Below, piece after piece: positions 6,057 to 14,257 of a DNA stretch of 18,542 nucleotides. The DNA is from Nanobdellota archaeon (GTDB taxonomy: Archaea; Nanobdellota; Nanobdellia; SCGC-AAA011-G17; JAFCDX01), in assembly GCA_018816585.1 (NCBI GenBank), contig JAHIVQ010000074.1, positions 1 through 18,542 of the forward strand, read 5' to 3'. The notes below the pieces were generated by a model. That model had not been told where the DNA came from. It saw nothing but the letters and a program-made list of their open reading frames with translations, and did no database searches. Both the position numbers and the translations under genes were made by a program. Numbering within the stretch: position 1 is the first letter of the stretch; every line of letters begins with the position of its first letter.

Positions 6057-7332
6057 ATTTAAACAAACTGAAATAGGAATGATTCCTGAAGATTGGAAAG
6101 TTGTAAAGTTAGGAAGTGTATGTGAAGTTAAAAGTGGTAAACGACTTCCTAAAAGTAAAACTCTCGTCGAATACAAAACGCAACATCCATATATTCGTGT
6201 GAGAGATTTAGCAAATGGAACCATCAAAGTAAATGAATTACTTTTTTTAGAGGATGAGACTTTTAATAAAATATCAAGATATATAATAACCAAAGATGAT
6301 ATTTATATTTCTATTGTAGGAACTATTGGACTTGTTGGGTTAGTGCCTGAAATTATAAGTGGTGCCAATCTCACAGAGAATTGTGCAAGACTTACAAATA
6401 TTAAAAAAACAACAAAAGAATGGCTATCTTATTTTCTTAATACTAAAATCGGACAAGATCAGATACGAAGTTTGACTGTCGGCACAACGCAAGGTAAATT
6501 AGCCTTATTTAGAATAAAGGATATTAATATTCCTCTTTCTTCATTAACAGAACAACAACAAATCGTCGCTATCCTCTCCTCTCTCGACTCTAAAATCGAA
6601 CTTAATCAACAAATGAACAAAAACCTTAAAGCAATCGGGGGGGCAATTTTCAAAAGATGGTTTATTGACTTTGAATTTCCAGACGAGAAAGGCAAACCCT
6701 ACAAAAGTTCTGGTAAAGAAATGATTGAGAGTGAATTAGGAGAAATACCTAAAAAGTGGAAAATTGAAAATGTTCAAGATTTTTTAATGTTTGAAAAGGG
6801 AATTGAGCCTGGTTCTAAATATTACCTAACTAAATATTCTAAAAATGATATCCAATTCATTAGAGTTGGAGATATAAGCACACCAAGAAGAGAAAAAATA
6901 TTTATTCCTCTAAAATTAGCTGAAAAAAAGCTATGTAAGCAAGATGACATCTTACTATCTCTTGATGCAACAATTGGAATAGTAAGAGTAGGTATGGAAG
7001 GTGCTTTTTCCAGTGGTATAAGGAAAGTATATAGCAAAGATAAAGGAGCTGTCCCAAAGGGATATATTTATTTTTTATTAAAGAATAAATTTATTCAAAA
7101 TACAATTTACACTTATGCAATTGGTACAACCATACTACATGCAGGAGCATCATTAGATCATATGAATTTGGCTATTCCAAATAATGAGATATTCAGTAAA
7201 TTTTCTATACTTATAGAACCAATTTTTAATAAACTTATTAATAATCTAATTGAAGTTAAGAATTTGTCACAAATTCGTGATTCTCTTTTACCGAGATTAA
7301 TGTTAGGAAAGATAAGAGTTAATCTAAAATGA
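6037..7332 (+). CDS. hsdS: Type I restriction enzyme specificity subunit
   Basis: The 431-aa protein has two target-recognition domains. TRD1 (about 15-170) starts TEIGMIPEDWKVVKLGSV and ends NIPLSSLTEQQQ. It is followed by a conserved helix (about 171-210, IVAILSSLDSKIELNQQMNK). TRD2 (about 234-400) starts LGEIPKKWKIENV and ends in the second helix (RDSLLPRLMLGKIRV). This is the usual half-repeat layout binding a bipartite site. The middle helix region (about 6541-6660) uses C-ending codons (ATC, CTC, GTC, TCC) unlike the rest, a sign of mosaic recombination. A G7 tract (6637-6643) lies between the TRDs, where slippage would leave a half-length subunit. It overlaps the next gene as ATGA. Confidence 0.93.
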   Translation: MQKQKTKFKQTEIGMIPEDWKVVKLGSVCEVKSGKRLPKSKTLVEYKTQHPYIRVRDLANGTIKVNELLFLEDETFNKISRYIITKDDIYISIVGTIGLVGLVPEIISGANLTENCARLTNIKKTTKEWLSYFLNTKIGQDQIRSLTVGTTQGKLALFRIKDINIPLSSLTEQQQIVAILSSLDSKIELNQQMNKNLKAIGGAIFKRWFIDFEFPDEKGKPYKSSGKEMIESELGEIPKKWKIENVQDFLMFEKGIEPGSKYYLTKYSKNDIQFIRVGDISTPRREKIFIPLKLAEKKLCKQDDILLSLDATIGIVRVGMEGAFSSGIRKVYSKDKGAVPKGYIYFLLKNKFIQNTIYTYAIGTTILHAGASLDHMNLAIPNNEIFSKFSILIEPIFNKLINNLIEVKNLSQIRDSLLPRLMLGKIRVNLK

Positions 7333-7988
7333 ATATTCTTATTATTGAAATTATAATGTGGATTATATTTTTATTTATATTTTTTCCTATATTTCTTTTT
7401 CTATTTTATTTAATTTTTGATGGATATAACAAACTTTATTTGAATTTGATTGGAGTGGGTAAAAAATGGTATCAATATTTGTTCATCTTCCCAATTTCAC
7501 TGCTTTCTTGGAAAAATCATAACTATATAAAAAAGAATTCAAGAAATGGTAATATAAACAAACATATAGCAATCGTTTTAGCTAATAACTATTTTCCAGA
7601 GAATATTCATTCTTTTGGATTAGATGGTGTAATCAAACTAATTAAATATCTTAAAAAGAATAATAAATCTTATGTAGTTTATAATAGAGTTAATTCTGAT
7701 CAACTCAAAAATATAATAAATGATAAAAGAGTATATTCTATTCTTTTATTTGGACATGGAGAAAGGCATGGTTTAAAAGTTGGTAAAAATGAAATCGTTT
7801 ATTATTGTGAATTCAAAAATCATCCAAAAAAACATTTGATTGCACAATTTCATTGTAATCATTATAGTGGAAAATCTTTATCTGAATATGGAGAAAAACC
7901 GATATTTTCATTTGTTACAAACAATATGCAAAACTATTTGAGTATAGAAAAACAAATAAAAAAGATTATTAAAGAGAAGATATTATAA
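7329..7988 (+). CDS. Membrane-anchored caspase-like (CHAT/C14-type) putative protease
   Basis: The 219-aa protein has one long hydrophobic segment (about 3-30), a probable second (about 48-60) and a soluble alpha/beta domain from about 75. That domain contains the strand SILLFGHGERHG (His143, with His147), then LIAQFHCNHYSGKSL (Cys176, His178). A hydrophobic strand ending in H-G, followed by a strand ending in Cys before S-G, matches the His-Cys dyad layout of caspase-fold/CHAT peptidases. Many prokaryotic CHAT proteins are defence effectors. It is coupled to hsdS (ATGA) and lies 6 nt ahead of hsdR, within the RM operon. The fold is inferred from motif spacing only; it could be an inactive relative or another alpha/beta protein. 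Confidence 0.55.
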   Translation: MNILIIEIIMWIIFLFIFFPIFLFLFYLIFDGYNKLYLNLIGVGKKWYQYLFIFPISLLSWKNHNYIKKNSRNGNINKHIAIVLANNYFPENIHSFGLDGVIKLIKYLKKNNKSYVVYNRVNSDQLKNIINDKRVYSILLFGHGERHGLKVGKNEIVYYCEFKNHPKKHLIAQFHCNHYSGKSLSEYGEKPIFSFVTNNMQNYLSIEKQIKKIIKEKIL

Positions 7989-7994
7989 AATAAG

Positions 7995-10900
7995 ATGCCA
8001 AAGATAATAACTGAATCAGAAATAGAAAATGCATGTTTAGAAATGCTAGAAGAATTAGGATATAAAATAGTTTATGGTCCAGATATTTCTGAAGATGGAA
8101 TTAATGAAGAAAGAAAATATAATGAAGTTATCTTAGTAAAAAGATTAAGAAATGCTTTAGAAAGAATAAATAAAAATATTCCAAAAGAAGCAATAGAAGA
8201 AGCAATAAAGAAAATTCAAAGGCAGGAACAAAATCAGATTATAAACAATCAGCATTTTCATAAATTTATAACAGATGGTATTCCTGTTGAATACAAAACA
8301 AAAGAGGGAATAAAACATAATACAATCCAACTTTTTGATAATGAAAACATAAAAAATAATGAATTTTTAGCAATTAACCAATTTACAATTATTGAAGACA
8401 AAAACAATAGAAGACCAGATATTATATTATTTGTAAATGGAATACCTTTAGTTTTAATAGAATTAAAAAATCCTGCTGATGAAAATGCTACAATGTTTAA
8501 TGCATATAATCAAATAGAAACCTACAAACTACAAATACCTTCTTTATTTAGATTTAATGAAATAGTAATAATAAGTGATGGCTTAGAAACTCATTCAGGA
8601 ACAATAACTTCTGGAATTGAAAGATTTTCTCCTTGGAAGACAATTAATGGAGAAAAACCAAAAAAATTAATGACAGAATTAGAAATAATGATAAATGGGA
8701 TGTTAAAACAAGAAGTTTTATTGGATTTAATTAAAAACTTTATTGTTTTTCAAAAAGAAAAAGATAATAAAAAAAACACAATTACTTTATCAAAAAAATT
8801 AGCAGCATACCATCAATATAATGCTACAAACAAAGCAATAGAATCTACAATAGAAGCAACAAAATCAGATAAAAGGGCAGGAGTTGTCTGGCATACTCAG
8901 GGTTCTGGAAAAAGTTTAACAATGGTTTTTTATTCTGGAAAAATGGTTTTATCAAAAGACTTAGAAAACCCAACAATCGTTGTTTTAACAGATAGAAATG
9001 ATCTAGATGATCAATTATTTGGAACTTTTGCTTCTTGTCAAGATTTATTAAGGCACGAACCAAAACAATCAGAATCAAGAGAAGAATTAAAAAGATTACT
9101 TAAAGTTTCATCTGGAGGAATTATTTTTACAACTATACAAAAGTTTTTCCCTGATGAAAAAGGAATGAGATATCCTTTACTTTCAGAAAGAAAAAATATA
9201 ATAGTAATAGCAGATGAAGCTCATAGAAGTCAATATGATTTTATTGATGGTTTTGCAAAACATATGAGAGATGCCTTGTCAAATGCTTCTTTTATTGGTT
9301 TCACAGGAACTCCAATAGAAAAGAAAGATAGATGCACTTTAGGTGTTTTTGGAAATTATGTTGATGTTTATGATATTAAACAATCTATTGAAGATAAGAC
9401 TACTGTTGGAATTTATTATGAAAGCAGATTAGCAAAATTAGAATTGAAGCCAGAAGAAAGATTAAAAATTGATCCAGATTTTGAAGAAGTTACTGAAAAA
9501 GAGGAAGAAGAAAGAAAAGAAAAATTAAAAAGTAAATGGGCTAGAACAGAAGCTATTGTTGGAAGCTCTGAAAGAATAAAAAGAATTGCTAAAGATATTA
9601 TTGTACATTTTGAAGAAAAAGAAAAAACAATTGAAGGAAAAGCAATGATTGTCTGTATGAGTAGAAGAATTTGTGTAAATTTATACAATGAAATAATAAA
9701 ATTAAAACCAGAATGGGAAAAAGAAGATAAAATAAAAGTAATTATGACTGGTTCTCCAAAAGATCCAAAAGAATGGCAAGAACATATAAGAACCAAAGAT
9801 AAAAGAAAAGATTTGGGTAATATATTTAGAGATCCTGAAAGTAAAACAAAAATAGTACTTGTTAGAGATATGTGGCTTACAGGTTTTGATGTTCCTTGTT
9901 TACATACAATGTATATAGACAAACCAATGCAAGGTCATGGATTAATGCAATCAATTGCAAGAGTAAATAGAGTCTTTAAAGATAAAACAGGAGGATTAAT
10001 TGTTGATTATATTGGAATTGCACAAGAATTAAAAAAAGCTTTATCTACATATACTGAAAGTGGTGGAAAAGGAAAACCTGTTCTTGATCAAGAAGAAGCA
10101 GTTAGATTAATGATGTCAGAATATGAAATTATATCTAATTTAATGCATGGATTTGAATATAAAAAATCATTAGAAAAATCATTAAAAGATTTATTAGCTT
10201 TAGTTCCAAATGCAATAGAACATATCTTAAAACAAGAAAATGGAAAAGAAAGATTTTTGATACACACTAAGAAATTAATAGAAAGTTTTTCTCTAGCTGT
10301 CCCTAAAGAAGAGGCTTTAAAAATAAAAGAAGAAGTTGGTTTCTTCCAGATAATAAAATCTAAATTAACTAAACTTACATTAATTAAAAGTAAGGAATCA
10401 GAAGAGTTAGATAGTGCAATAAGGCAGATAATTTCAAAAGCAGTTATTTCTGACAGAGTTATAGATATTTTTGAATCTGTTGGTATGAAAAAACCAAATA
10501 TTGAAGTATTATCTGAAGAATTCCTAGTGGAAGTAAAAGATATACCTCAAAAAAATCTTGCATTTGAAGCACTTAAAAAACTTTTAACAGATGAAATCAA
10601 ATTAATTTCAAAGAAAAATGTTGTAAAAGGAAGATCATTTGCAGAAATGCTAGATAAAACAATAAAAAAATATACTAATAAAGCAATAGAAACTGCAAAA
10701 ATAGTTGAAGAATTAATAGAACTAGCAAAAACAATAAAAAAAGACCAAAATGAGGGTAAAAAATTAGGATTAAATGATGATGAAATTGCTTTCTATGATG
10801 CATTAGAAGTTAATGATAGTGCAGTTAAAATTTTAGGTGATGAAATATTAAGAAAAATTGCTAAAGAAATATCAGATACATTAAGGAAAAATGTTACAAT

Positions 10901-11051
10901 AGATTGGGCTATAAGAGAAAATGTTCAGGCAAATCTAAGGGTTTGTGTAAAAAAGATTTTAAGAAGATATGGTTATCCTCCAGACAAACAAGAATCAGCA
11001 ACACAAACAGTATTAAAACAAGCAGAAGTAATTGCAAGAGATTGGGTATAA
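7995..11051 (+). CDS. hsdR: Type I restriction enzyme R subunit (nuclease-translocase)
   Basis: The 1018-aa protein has, in order, the N-terminal PD-(D/E)XK endonuclease (RRPDIILF, Asp142; IELKNP, Glu156 and Lys158), the Walker A motif TQGSGKSL (301-308), VVLTDRNDLDDQ, the DEAH box (407-410, ADEAHRSQ), FTGTP, and the helicase C-lobe with MWLTGFDVPCLHTMYIDKP and QSIARVNRVF. The C-terminal helical domain (about 700-1018) contacts the M2S core. All motor and nuclease motifs are intact. It drives DNA translocation and cleavage far from the unmethylated site. It is the last gene of the operon and converges with radC, 7 nt from the latter's stop. Its strong A-rich codon use resembles that of hsdM rather than the genes between them. 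Confidence 0.96.
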   Translation: MPKIITESEIENACLEMLEELGYKIVYGPDISEDGINEERKYNEVILVKRLRNALERINKNIPKEAIEEAIKKIQRQEQNQIINNQHFHKFITDGIPVEYKTKEGIKHNTIQLFDNENIKNNEFLAINQFTIIEDKNNRRPDIILFVNGIPLVLIELKNPADENATMFNAYNQIETYKLQIPSLFRFNEIVIISDGLETHSGTITSGIERFSPWKTINGEKPKKLMTELEIMINGMLKQEVLLDLIKNFIVFQKEKDNKKNTITLSKKLAAYHQYNATNKAIESTIEATKSDKRAGVVWHTQGSGKSLTMVFYSGKMVLSKDLENPTIVVLTDRNDLDDQLFGTFASCQDLLRHEPKQSESREELKRLLKVSSGGIIFTTIQKFFPDEKGMRYPLLSERKNIIVIADEAHRSQYDFIDGFAKHMRDALSNASFIGFTGTPIEKKDRCTLGVFGNYVDVYDIKQSIEDKTTVGIYYESRLAKLELKPEERLKIDPDFEEVTEKEEEERKEKLKSKWARTEAIVGSSERIKRIAKDIIVHFEEKEKTIEGKAMIVCMSRRICVNLYNEIIKLKPEWEKEDKIKVIMTGSPKDPKEWQEHIRTKDKRKDLGNIFRDPESKTKIVLVRDMWLTGFDVPCLHTMYIDKPMQGHGLMQSIARVNRVFKDKTGGLIVDYIGIAQELKKALSTYTESGGKGKPVLDQEEAVRLMMSEYEIISNLMHGFEYKKSLEKSLKDLLALVPNAIEHILKQENGKERFLIHTKKLIESFSLAVPKEEALKIKEEVGFFQIIKSKLTKLTLIKSKESEELDSAIRQIISKAVISDRVIDIFESVGMKKPNIEVLSEEFLVEVKDIPQKNLAFEALKKLLTDEIKLISKKNVVKGRSFAEMLDKTIKKYTNKAIETAKIVEELIELAKTIKKDQNEGKKLGLNDDEIAFYDALEVNDSAVKILGDEILRKIAKEISDTLRKNVTIDWAIRENVQANLRVCVKKILRRYGYPPDKQESATQTVLKQAEVIARDWV

Positions 11052-11058
11052 AAATAAT

Positions 11059-11733
11059 TTATAATGTACCTGATTCTCTAAAACTATAGTAATTATTATT
11101 TCCAATTATAATATGGTCTATTAAATTAATTTTTATGATTTTTCCAGCTTCTTTTATCATCTCTGTTACATTTTTATCCCCTTCAGAAGGTTCAATTTCT
11201 CCACTTGGATGATTATGTACCAAAACTATAGAACTTGCATTTTCCTTTATTGCATTACTAAAAATTTCTCTGGGATGTATTAAAGAAGCATCTAAAATCC
11301 CAATAGAAACAGTTTCCTGTTTAATAATTTTTTTGTGTATATTTAAATATAAAACAACTACATATTCTTTTTTAGAATTTATGAATTTATTTCTATATAT
11401 ATTAAATACATCATTAGCAGATTTAATAGAAGAGCAATACCCTCCACTAATTAATGTATTATAACGTTTACATATTTCAATTAGACTTAACAATTGTAAA
11501 GCTTTATTAAAATTATTATTGCATTCTTTTGCTAAATCATTAACAGACAAATCCTCTAATTTATTAAAATTATATTTTTTAAGCAAACGATTAGCTAATT
11601 CTAAAGCACTTTCTTCTTTAGAACCAATCCCAAAGATTATAGATAATAATTCTGCATCATCCAGAGAACCAACCCCATTCCTAGTTAGTTTAAATCCAGG
11701 TCTATTAAATTGAGGTAAATCTTTGATTTTCAT
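11059..11733 (-). CDS. radC: RadC-family JAMM/MPN protein
   Basis: Starting at the ATG at 11733 (MKIKDLPQFNRPGFKL) the protein has 224 residues. The extension to 11739 would use TTG. The 11733 start also lies about 25 nt from a TATA box, fitting a leaderless message. The N-terminal helix-hairpin-helix-like part (LDDAELLSIIFGIGSK) is followed by the RadC JAMM domain with LVHNHPSG and the following PSEGD. The two His of the HxH motif and the Asp are intact, so zinc binding is predicted. Despite its name, the family has no settled repair role; it is common near mobile and defence genes. A truncated relative lies at 14301-14618. Confidence 0.9.
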   Translation of the reverse strand: MKIKDLPQFNRPGFKLTRNGVGSLDDAELLSIIFGIGSKEESALELANRLLKKYNFNKLEDLSVNDLAKECNNNFNKALQLLSLIEICKRYNTLISGGYCSSIKSANDVFNIYRNKFINSKKEYVVVLYLNIHKKIIKQETVSIGILDASLIHPREIFSNAIKENASSIVLVHNHPSGEIEPSEGDKNVTEMIKEAGKIIKINLIDHIIIGNNNYYSFRESGTL

Positions 11734-11749
11734 AATCAAATAAATTATA

Positions 11750-11761
11750 GACTATATATAA
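11750..11761 (-). promoter_or_regulatory. TATA box of radC
   Basis: On the minus strand TTTTATATATAG lies about 25 nt upstream of the ATG at 11733, predicting a leaderless transcript and supporting that start over the TTG at 11739. Confidence 0.5.
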
Positions 11762-11796
11762 AATTTTATATTATTTAATATAATAGAATGAAAGAG

Positions 11797-11821
11797 TTAA
11801 GAGGGACTTTGTATCTCTTAA
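11797..11821. repeat. Dispersed hairpin repeat, copy d (divergent)
   Basis: TTAAGAG pairs with CTCTTAA (seven pairs) around a loop containing GACTTTGTA. The loop and context match the GAGAGA-AACTTTGTG-TCTCTC copies at 14269-14289, 15472-15491 and 16222-16241, but both stem arms differ together. It separates radC from the GIY-YIG cassette. Confidence 0.55.
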
Positions 11822-11847
11822 TGTTAATCCAATTATAATGAGAAGAA

Positions 11848-12486
11848 TTAATGAATATTAAGAAGTTGTTTTAATTCTATCATATCTTCATCAGATAAAG
11901 GAATTTTCAAAAGTTCTTTAACCAACCAAAGCCCACTTTTCTTTATTTTTTCTTTTGGAGAAAATAACCCTAACCAATTTTGTGATGGTTTACATTCATC
12001 ACAAAGAGAAATAGTAGAAATGATTTTTGATTCAAATTCAGATCTTTTATCTTTATCATCAACCTGAAAAACGACAAAAGAAACATTATTTTGAATATAT
12101 TTTGTTACTTGCTTTTCAATTTTTTTCTGCTTTTCAAAATCAATAAAGTTAGAATGTTTGTCTTTAGCATTTCTTGTGGTTAAATCCAATTCCCATTGCT
12201 CAAGAAATGGGTCATTTTCTTTACTCAACAAAGCTCTACCTACATGTTTTCTAAAAATACTTCTATCTTTATTTTCATTAATAAAATGCTGTTGTAACCT
12301 TGACCTTAATTGATTTTTACTTGTATGGGTACCAACACGAACTATTCTATTTGTATTGTGAGAAAATTCTCCTTTTTCAAAAAAAATGTAAATTCCATTT
12401 TCTGGTATTTCTTGTTTATCAAATGGAAATGTAAACTTCTTCATTCCATTAAACCATTGATGAATTGTATTACAATCTTTACTCAT
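11848..12486 (-). CDS. GIY-YIG nuclease-like protein
   Basis: The 212-aa protein has ENGIYIFFE (GIY at 31-33), then RIVRVGTHT (49-55, YIG equivalent), then LRSRLQQHF (60-68) and SIFRKHVGRALL. These follow the GIY-YIG order, with Arg61/Arg63 as candidate catalytic arginines. Glu152 (SEFESKII) and Asn170 (PSQNWLG) fit the later metal-binding Glu and conserved Asn. This suggests a DNA or RNA endonuclease. Its start overlaps the end of the DUF6884-like gene by 8 nt, so the two are co-translated. It is probably a small defence or modification module; the substrate is unknown. Confidence 0.72.
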   Translation of the reverse strand: MSKDCNTIHQWFNGMKKFTFPFDKQEIPENGIYIFFEKGEFSHNTNRIVRVGTHTSKNQLRSRLQQHFINENKDRSIFRKHVGRALLSKENDPFLEQWELDLTTRNAKDKHSNFIDFEKQKKIEKQVTKYIQNNVSFVVFQVDDKDKRSEFESKIISTISLCDECKPSQNWLGLFSPKEKIKKSGLWLVKELLKIPLSDEDMIELKQLLNIH

Positions 12487-12913
12487 TTTTATTCCTCAAT
12501 TTTGAAATTTCTTTTTTCAACCAACCTAGTTGATAAAAAAGAGTGATATGTTCCATAGGAATTTTATAATATTTAAGGGAAGGGAGTAAAAATTTTCTAT
12601 AATTTTTTCCAGCAAGAAATACAAATTCATCTTTATTTAAATCAGAGACTTTTTTCAATTGGTTCAATACAGAATCTGCCCACTCTTTGATTTCATTTGA
12701 TAACATCTTATTGAGAGTTTTATTATAAGGTTCTATTTCTTCGTCTAATTTCAATAAACCATATTTAGCAGAGAGAATAAAAATCTTATCTGGATTTAAT
12801 AATTTAGCATATTCAAATTCTTTCTTAAAAAGAGGACTTACATACAAATCTTTAGCTTTAGATTTATGATTAAGTTTTTTACTAACACATGAAATTAAAA
12901 CAACTTTTGCCAT
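12479..12913 (-). CDS. DUF6884-like protein
   Basis: The 144-aa protein matches the pattern I associate with DUF6884: VVLISCVSKK (4-13) near the N-terminus, then DLYVSPLFK (22-30), IFILSAKYGLL (44-54), EPYNKTL, FLAGKNYRKFL (99-109), and a C-terminal GWLKKEI. Some relatives resemble accessory domains of 7-deazaguanine/TGT-type enzymes, so a nucleotide- or base-binding role is possible but unproven. It is the first gene of a two-gene unit with the GIY-YIG nuclease. TATA-like TTTATTAA (about 12938-12945) and TTTAAATA (12926-12933) precede it. Confidence 0.65.
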   Translation of the reverse strand: MAKVVLISCVSKKLNHKSKAKDLYVSPLFKKEFEYAKLLNPDKIFILSAKYGLLKLDEEIEPYNKTLNKMLSNEIKEWADSVLNQLKKVSDLNKDEFVFLAGKNYRKFLLPSLKYYKIPMEHITLFYQLGWLKKEISKLRNKNE

Positions 12914-12946
12914 ATATTGTTAATATATTTAAAGGATTTAATAAAG

Positions 12947-13006
12947 TTTGCTAAAGAGAGACTCTGCCTTGTTTCATAAATGGGAAGTTGTTAAACGTTT
13001 AGAAAT
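12947..13006. repeat. Intergenic repeat, degenerate copy e, with GGGAAGTT motif
   Basis: The 93-nt gap between the CAP and DUF6884 genes contains CTAAAGAGAGACTCTG, which resembles a decayed member of the hairpin family. AAATGGGAAGTTGTTAAAC (12978-12996) is repeated as AAATTGGGAAGTTATTAAAC at 18515-18534, and each is preceded by GTTTC. It lies at a cassette boundary like the other copies. Confidence 0.4.
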
Positions 13007-13816
13007 CTAATCATACATTGAACACGGAGCGGCACCTAATCCATAAGGATCATTATTGACTCCATTAAATACACAATATCGCCCATAGCAACCAATTGCA
13101 CCTTTGACATGGTCTTTATAAAATAAGTTTGCATTATGTCCAGGACTTCCTATCCATGATGTTAATGCTTCATTCGGATTAGCAGTGCCTCCGCTTATCA
13201 TCCAAATATTTTCTGCTACAGTCTCCCCTGAACCAAAACCATATTTTGATTTTAAAGTCTGCATACATTGACCTTCAGGAGTTAAATGTGAAAAATAATT
13301 TCTATCTGCCATATCTTTTGACCTACTCACTGCCATTTCATATGCTCTGTTATCCCATTCCATTTTTCTTAAGCCCTTTTCTTCTCTTAATTGATTAATA
13401 TAATCAAATGTTTCCATATCTCTTTCTTTTGAACTTTTTGCAATTTCTGTTTCAATATTTGTTTTAACATCATCTACTTCTAAAGAAATCTTATTTATTA
13501 TATCATTATCTAAAAAAGCTATGATTCCTGTCTTATGAAATATTTTTTGTGAATAAGTTTGTGTAAAGGAAAATGATATATATAATATAACTATAATTAC
13601 CAATAATTTTGTGAATCTAATTCTTTTATATAATAATTGCTTGATTAAATAAAGATTTATTACAAGAAGTATTAATGATATAATTAAATGTTTTTCTAAT
13701 AACTCTTGAGAATAAAGACCAAAACCAATAAATGAAAATATAAACAATAAAATCAATTTAAAATAAGTATTTTGTATGTATTCTATTAAATAACAAAACC
13801 AATTCTTAAATCCCAT
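13007..13816 (-). CDS. Membrane-anchored CAP-domain (SCP/PR-1) protein
   Basis: The 269-aa protein has three hydrophobic segments (about 18-34, 43-63, 70-86), a linker, and a CAP domain (about 135-269). CAP landmarks are INQLREEKGL, MAVSRSKDMADRNYFSH (His177), TVAENIW (Glu202) and SWIGSPGHNANL (His227): the conserved His/Glu/His cavity. Cysteines at 184, 243, 248 and 265 may form disulfides, consistent with an extracellular domain. CAP proteins are secreted or surface proteins of varied function. The two upstream genes also encode small membrane proteins, with an 18-nt gap to the nearer one, so a surface complex is plausible. It is not an obvious defence gene. Confidence 0.85.
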   Translation of the reverse strand: MGFKNWFCYLIEYIQNTYFKLILLFIFSFIGFGLYSQELLEKHLIISLILLVINLYLIKQLLYKRIRFTKLLVIIVILYISFSFTQTYSQKIFHKTGIIAFLDNDIINKISLEVDDVKTNIETEIAKSSKERDMETFDYINQLREEKGLRKMEWDNRAYEMAVSRSKDMADRNYFSHLTPEGQCMQTLKSKYGFGSGETVAENIWMISGGTANPNEALTSWIGSPGHNANLFYKDHVKGAIGCYGRYCVFNGVNNDPYGLGAAPCSMYD

Positions 13817-13834
13817 ATTAACCTAACTCTTTAT

Positions 13835-14071
13835 TCATTTTTTCTTTTCTTTTACTATTTTAATTAATTTCTTAAAACCTAAATAAACTAAATAACCTGA
13901 TAATATTGCACCTAAAATCATCCCTAAAGATTCAGCAGAATCATAATTGCCATAATAAATAGTAAATAATGTTATTATAATATAAAAAATAAGAATAATA
14001 GCTATATAACTTAAAGGTATTAAAAGAACAATTGCTAACCATTTAGGAAATCCTTTCTTTTTAGTTTTCAT
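13835..14071 (-). CDS. Small two-TM membrane protein
   Basis: The 78-aa protein starts with a basic stretch (MKTKKKGFPK), then has two hydrophobic segments (about 11-37 and 47-65), and ends KIVKEKKK, so both ends are predicted to be cytoplasmic. Its ATG overlaps the stop of the 50-aa ORF (ATGA), and the CAP gene follows. Family unknown. Confidence 0.6.
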   Translation of the reverse strand: MKTKKKGFPKWLAIVLLIPLSYIAIILIFYIIITLFTIYYGNYDSAESLGMILGAILSGYLVYLGFKKLIKIVKEKKK

Positions 14072-14220
14072 TTTTTCTTTTTTATAAATTTAATATAACA
14101 TTTCCTTAATAAATAAATTATACCTATAATAACTAATAATAGAATAAGATAAAATACAAATTGATAAACTTCATAATAAGGAGCACCACCCAAATTTACT
14201 TTTCCTGAAGAAATAGCCAT
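14068..14220 (-). CDS. 50-aa single-TM protein, first gene of the CAP operon
   Basis: The ATG at 14220 opens a 50-codon frame starting MAISSGKVNLGGAPYYEVYQ, then a single hydrophobic segment (about 21-38) and a basic tail ending KKKK. The TGA at 14070-14068 overlaps the next gene's ATG (ATGA). A TATA box (14242-14249) is centred 25 nt from the ATG, predicting a leaderless message that starts at this codon. Promoter fit, coupling and a membrane protein profile shared with its neighbours make this a credible gene. Function unknown. Confidence 0.6.
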   Translation of the reverse strand: MAISSGKVNLGGAPYYEVYQFVFYLILLLVIIGIIYLLRKCYIKFIKKKK

Positions 14221-14241
14221 ATTACTTTAATCAATTTCTAA

Positions 14242-14249
14242 TATATAAA
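14242..14249 (-). promoter_or_regulatory. TATA box of the CAP-protein operon
   Basis: TTTATATA on the minus strand is centred about 25 nt upstream of the ATG at 14220, which predicts a leaderless transcript. Confidence 0.65.
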
Positions 14250-14257
14250 TCTTTCAC

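Noticed and set aside
9416..9922. 168-codon open frame opposite hsdR
   Set aside because: It lies wholly within the conserved motor region of hsdR on the other strand. Long antisense frames are expected here from the A-rich codon bias; there is no promoter or recognisable motif.
12978..12996. Integron attC-like site (GTTAAAC core within the repeat)
   Set aside because: The second copy has ATTAAAC instead, there is no paired inverse core box at a fixed distance, and no integron integrase is seen.
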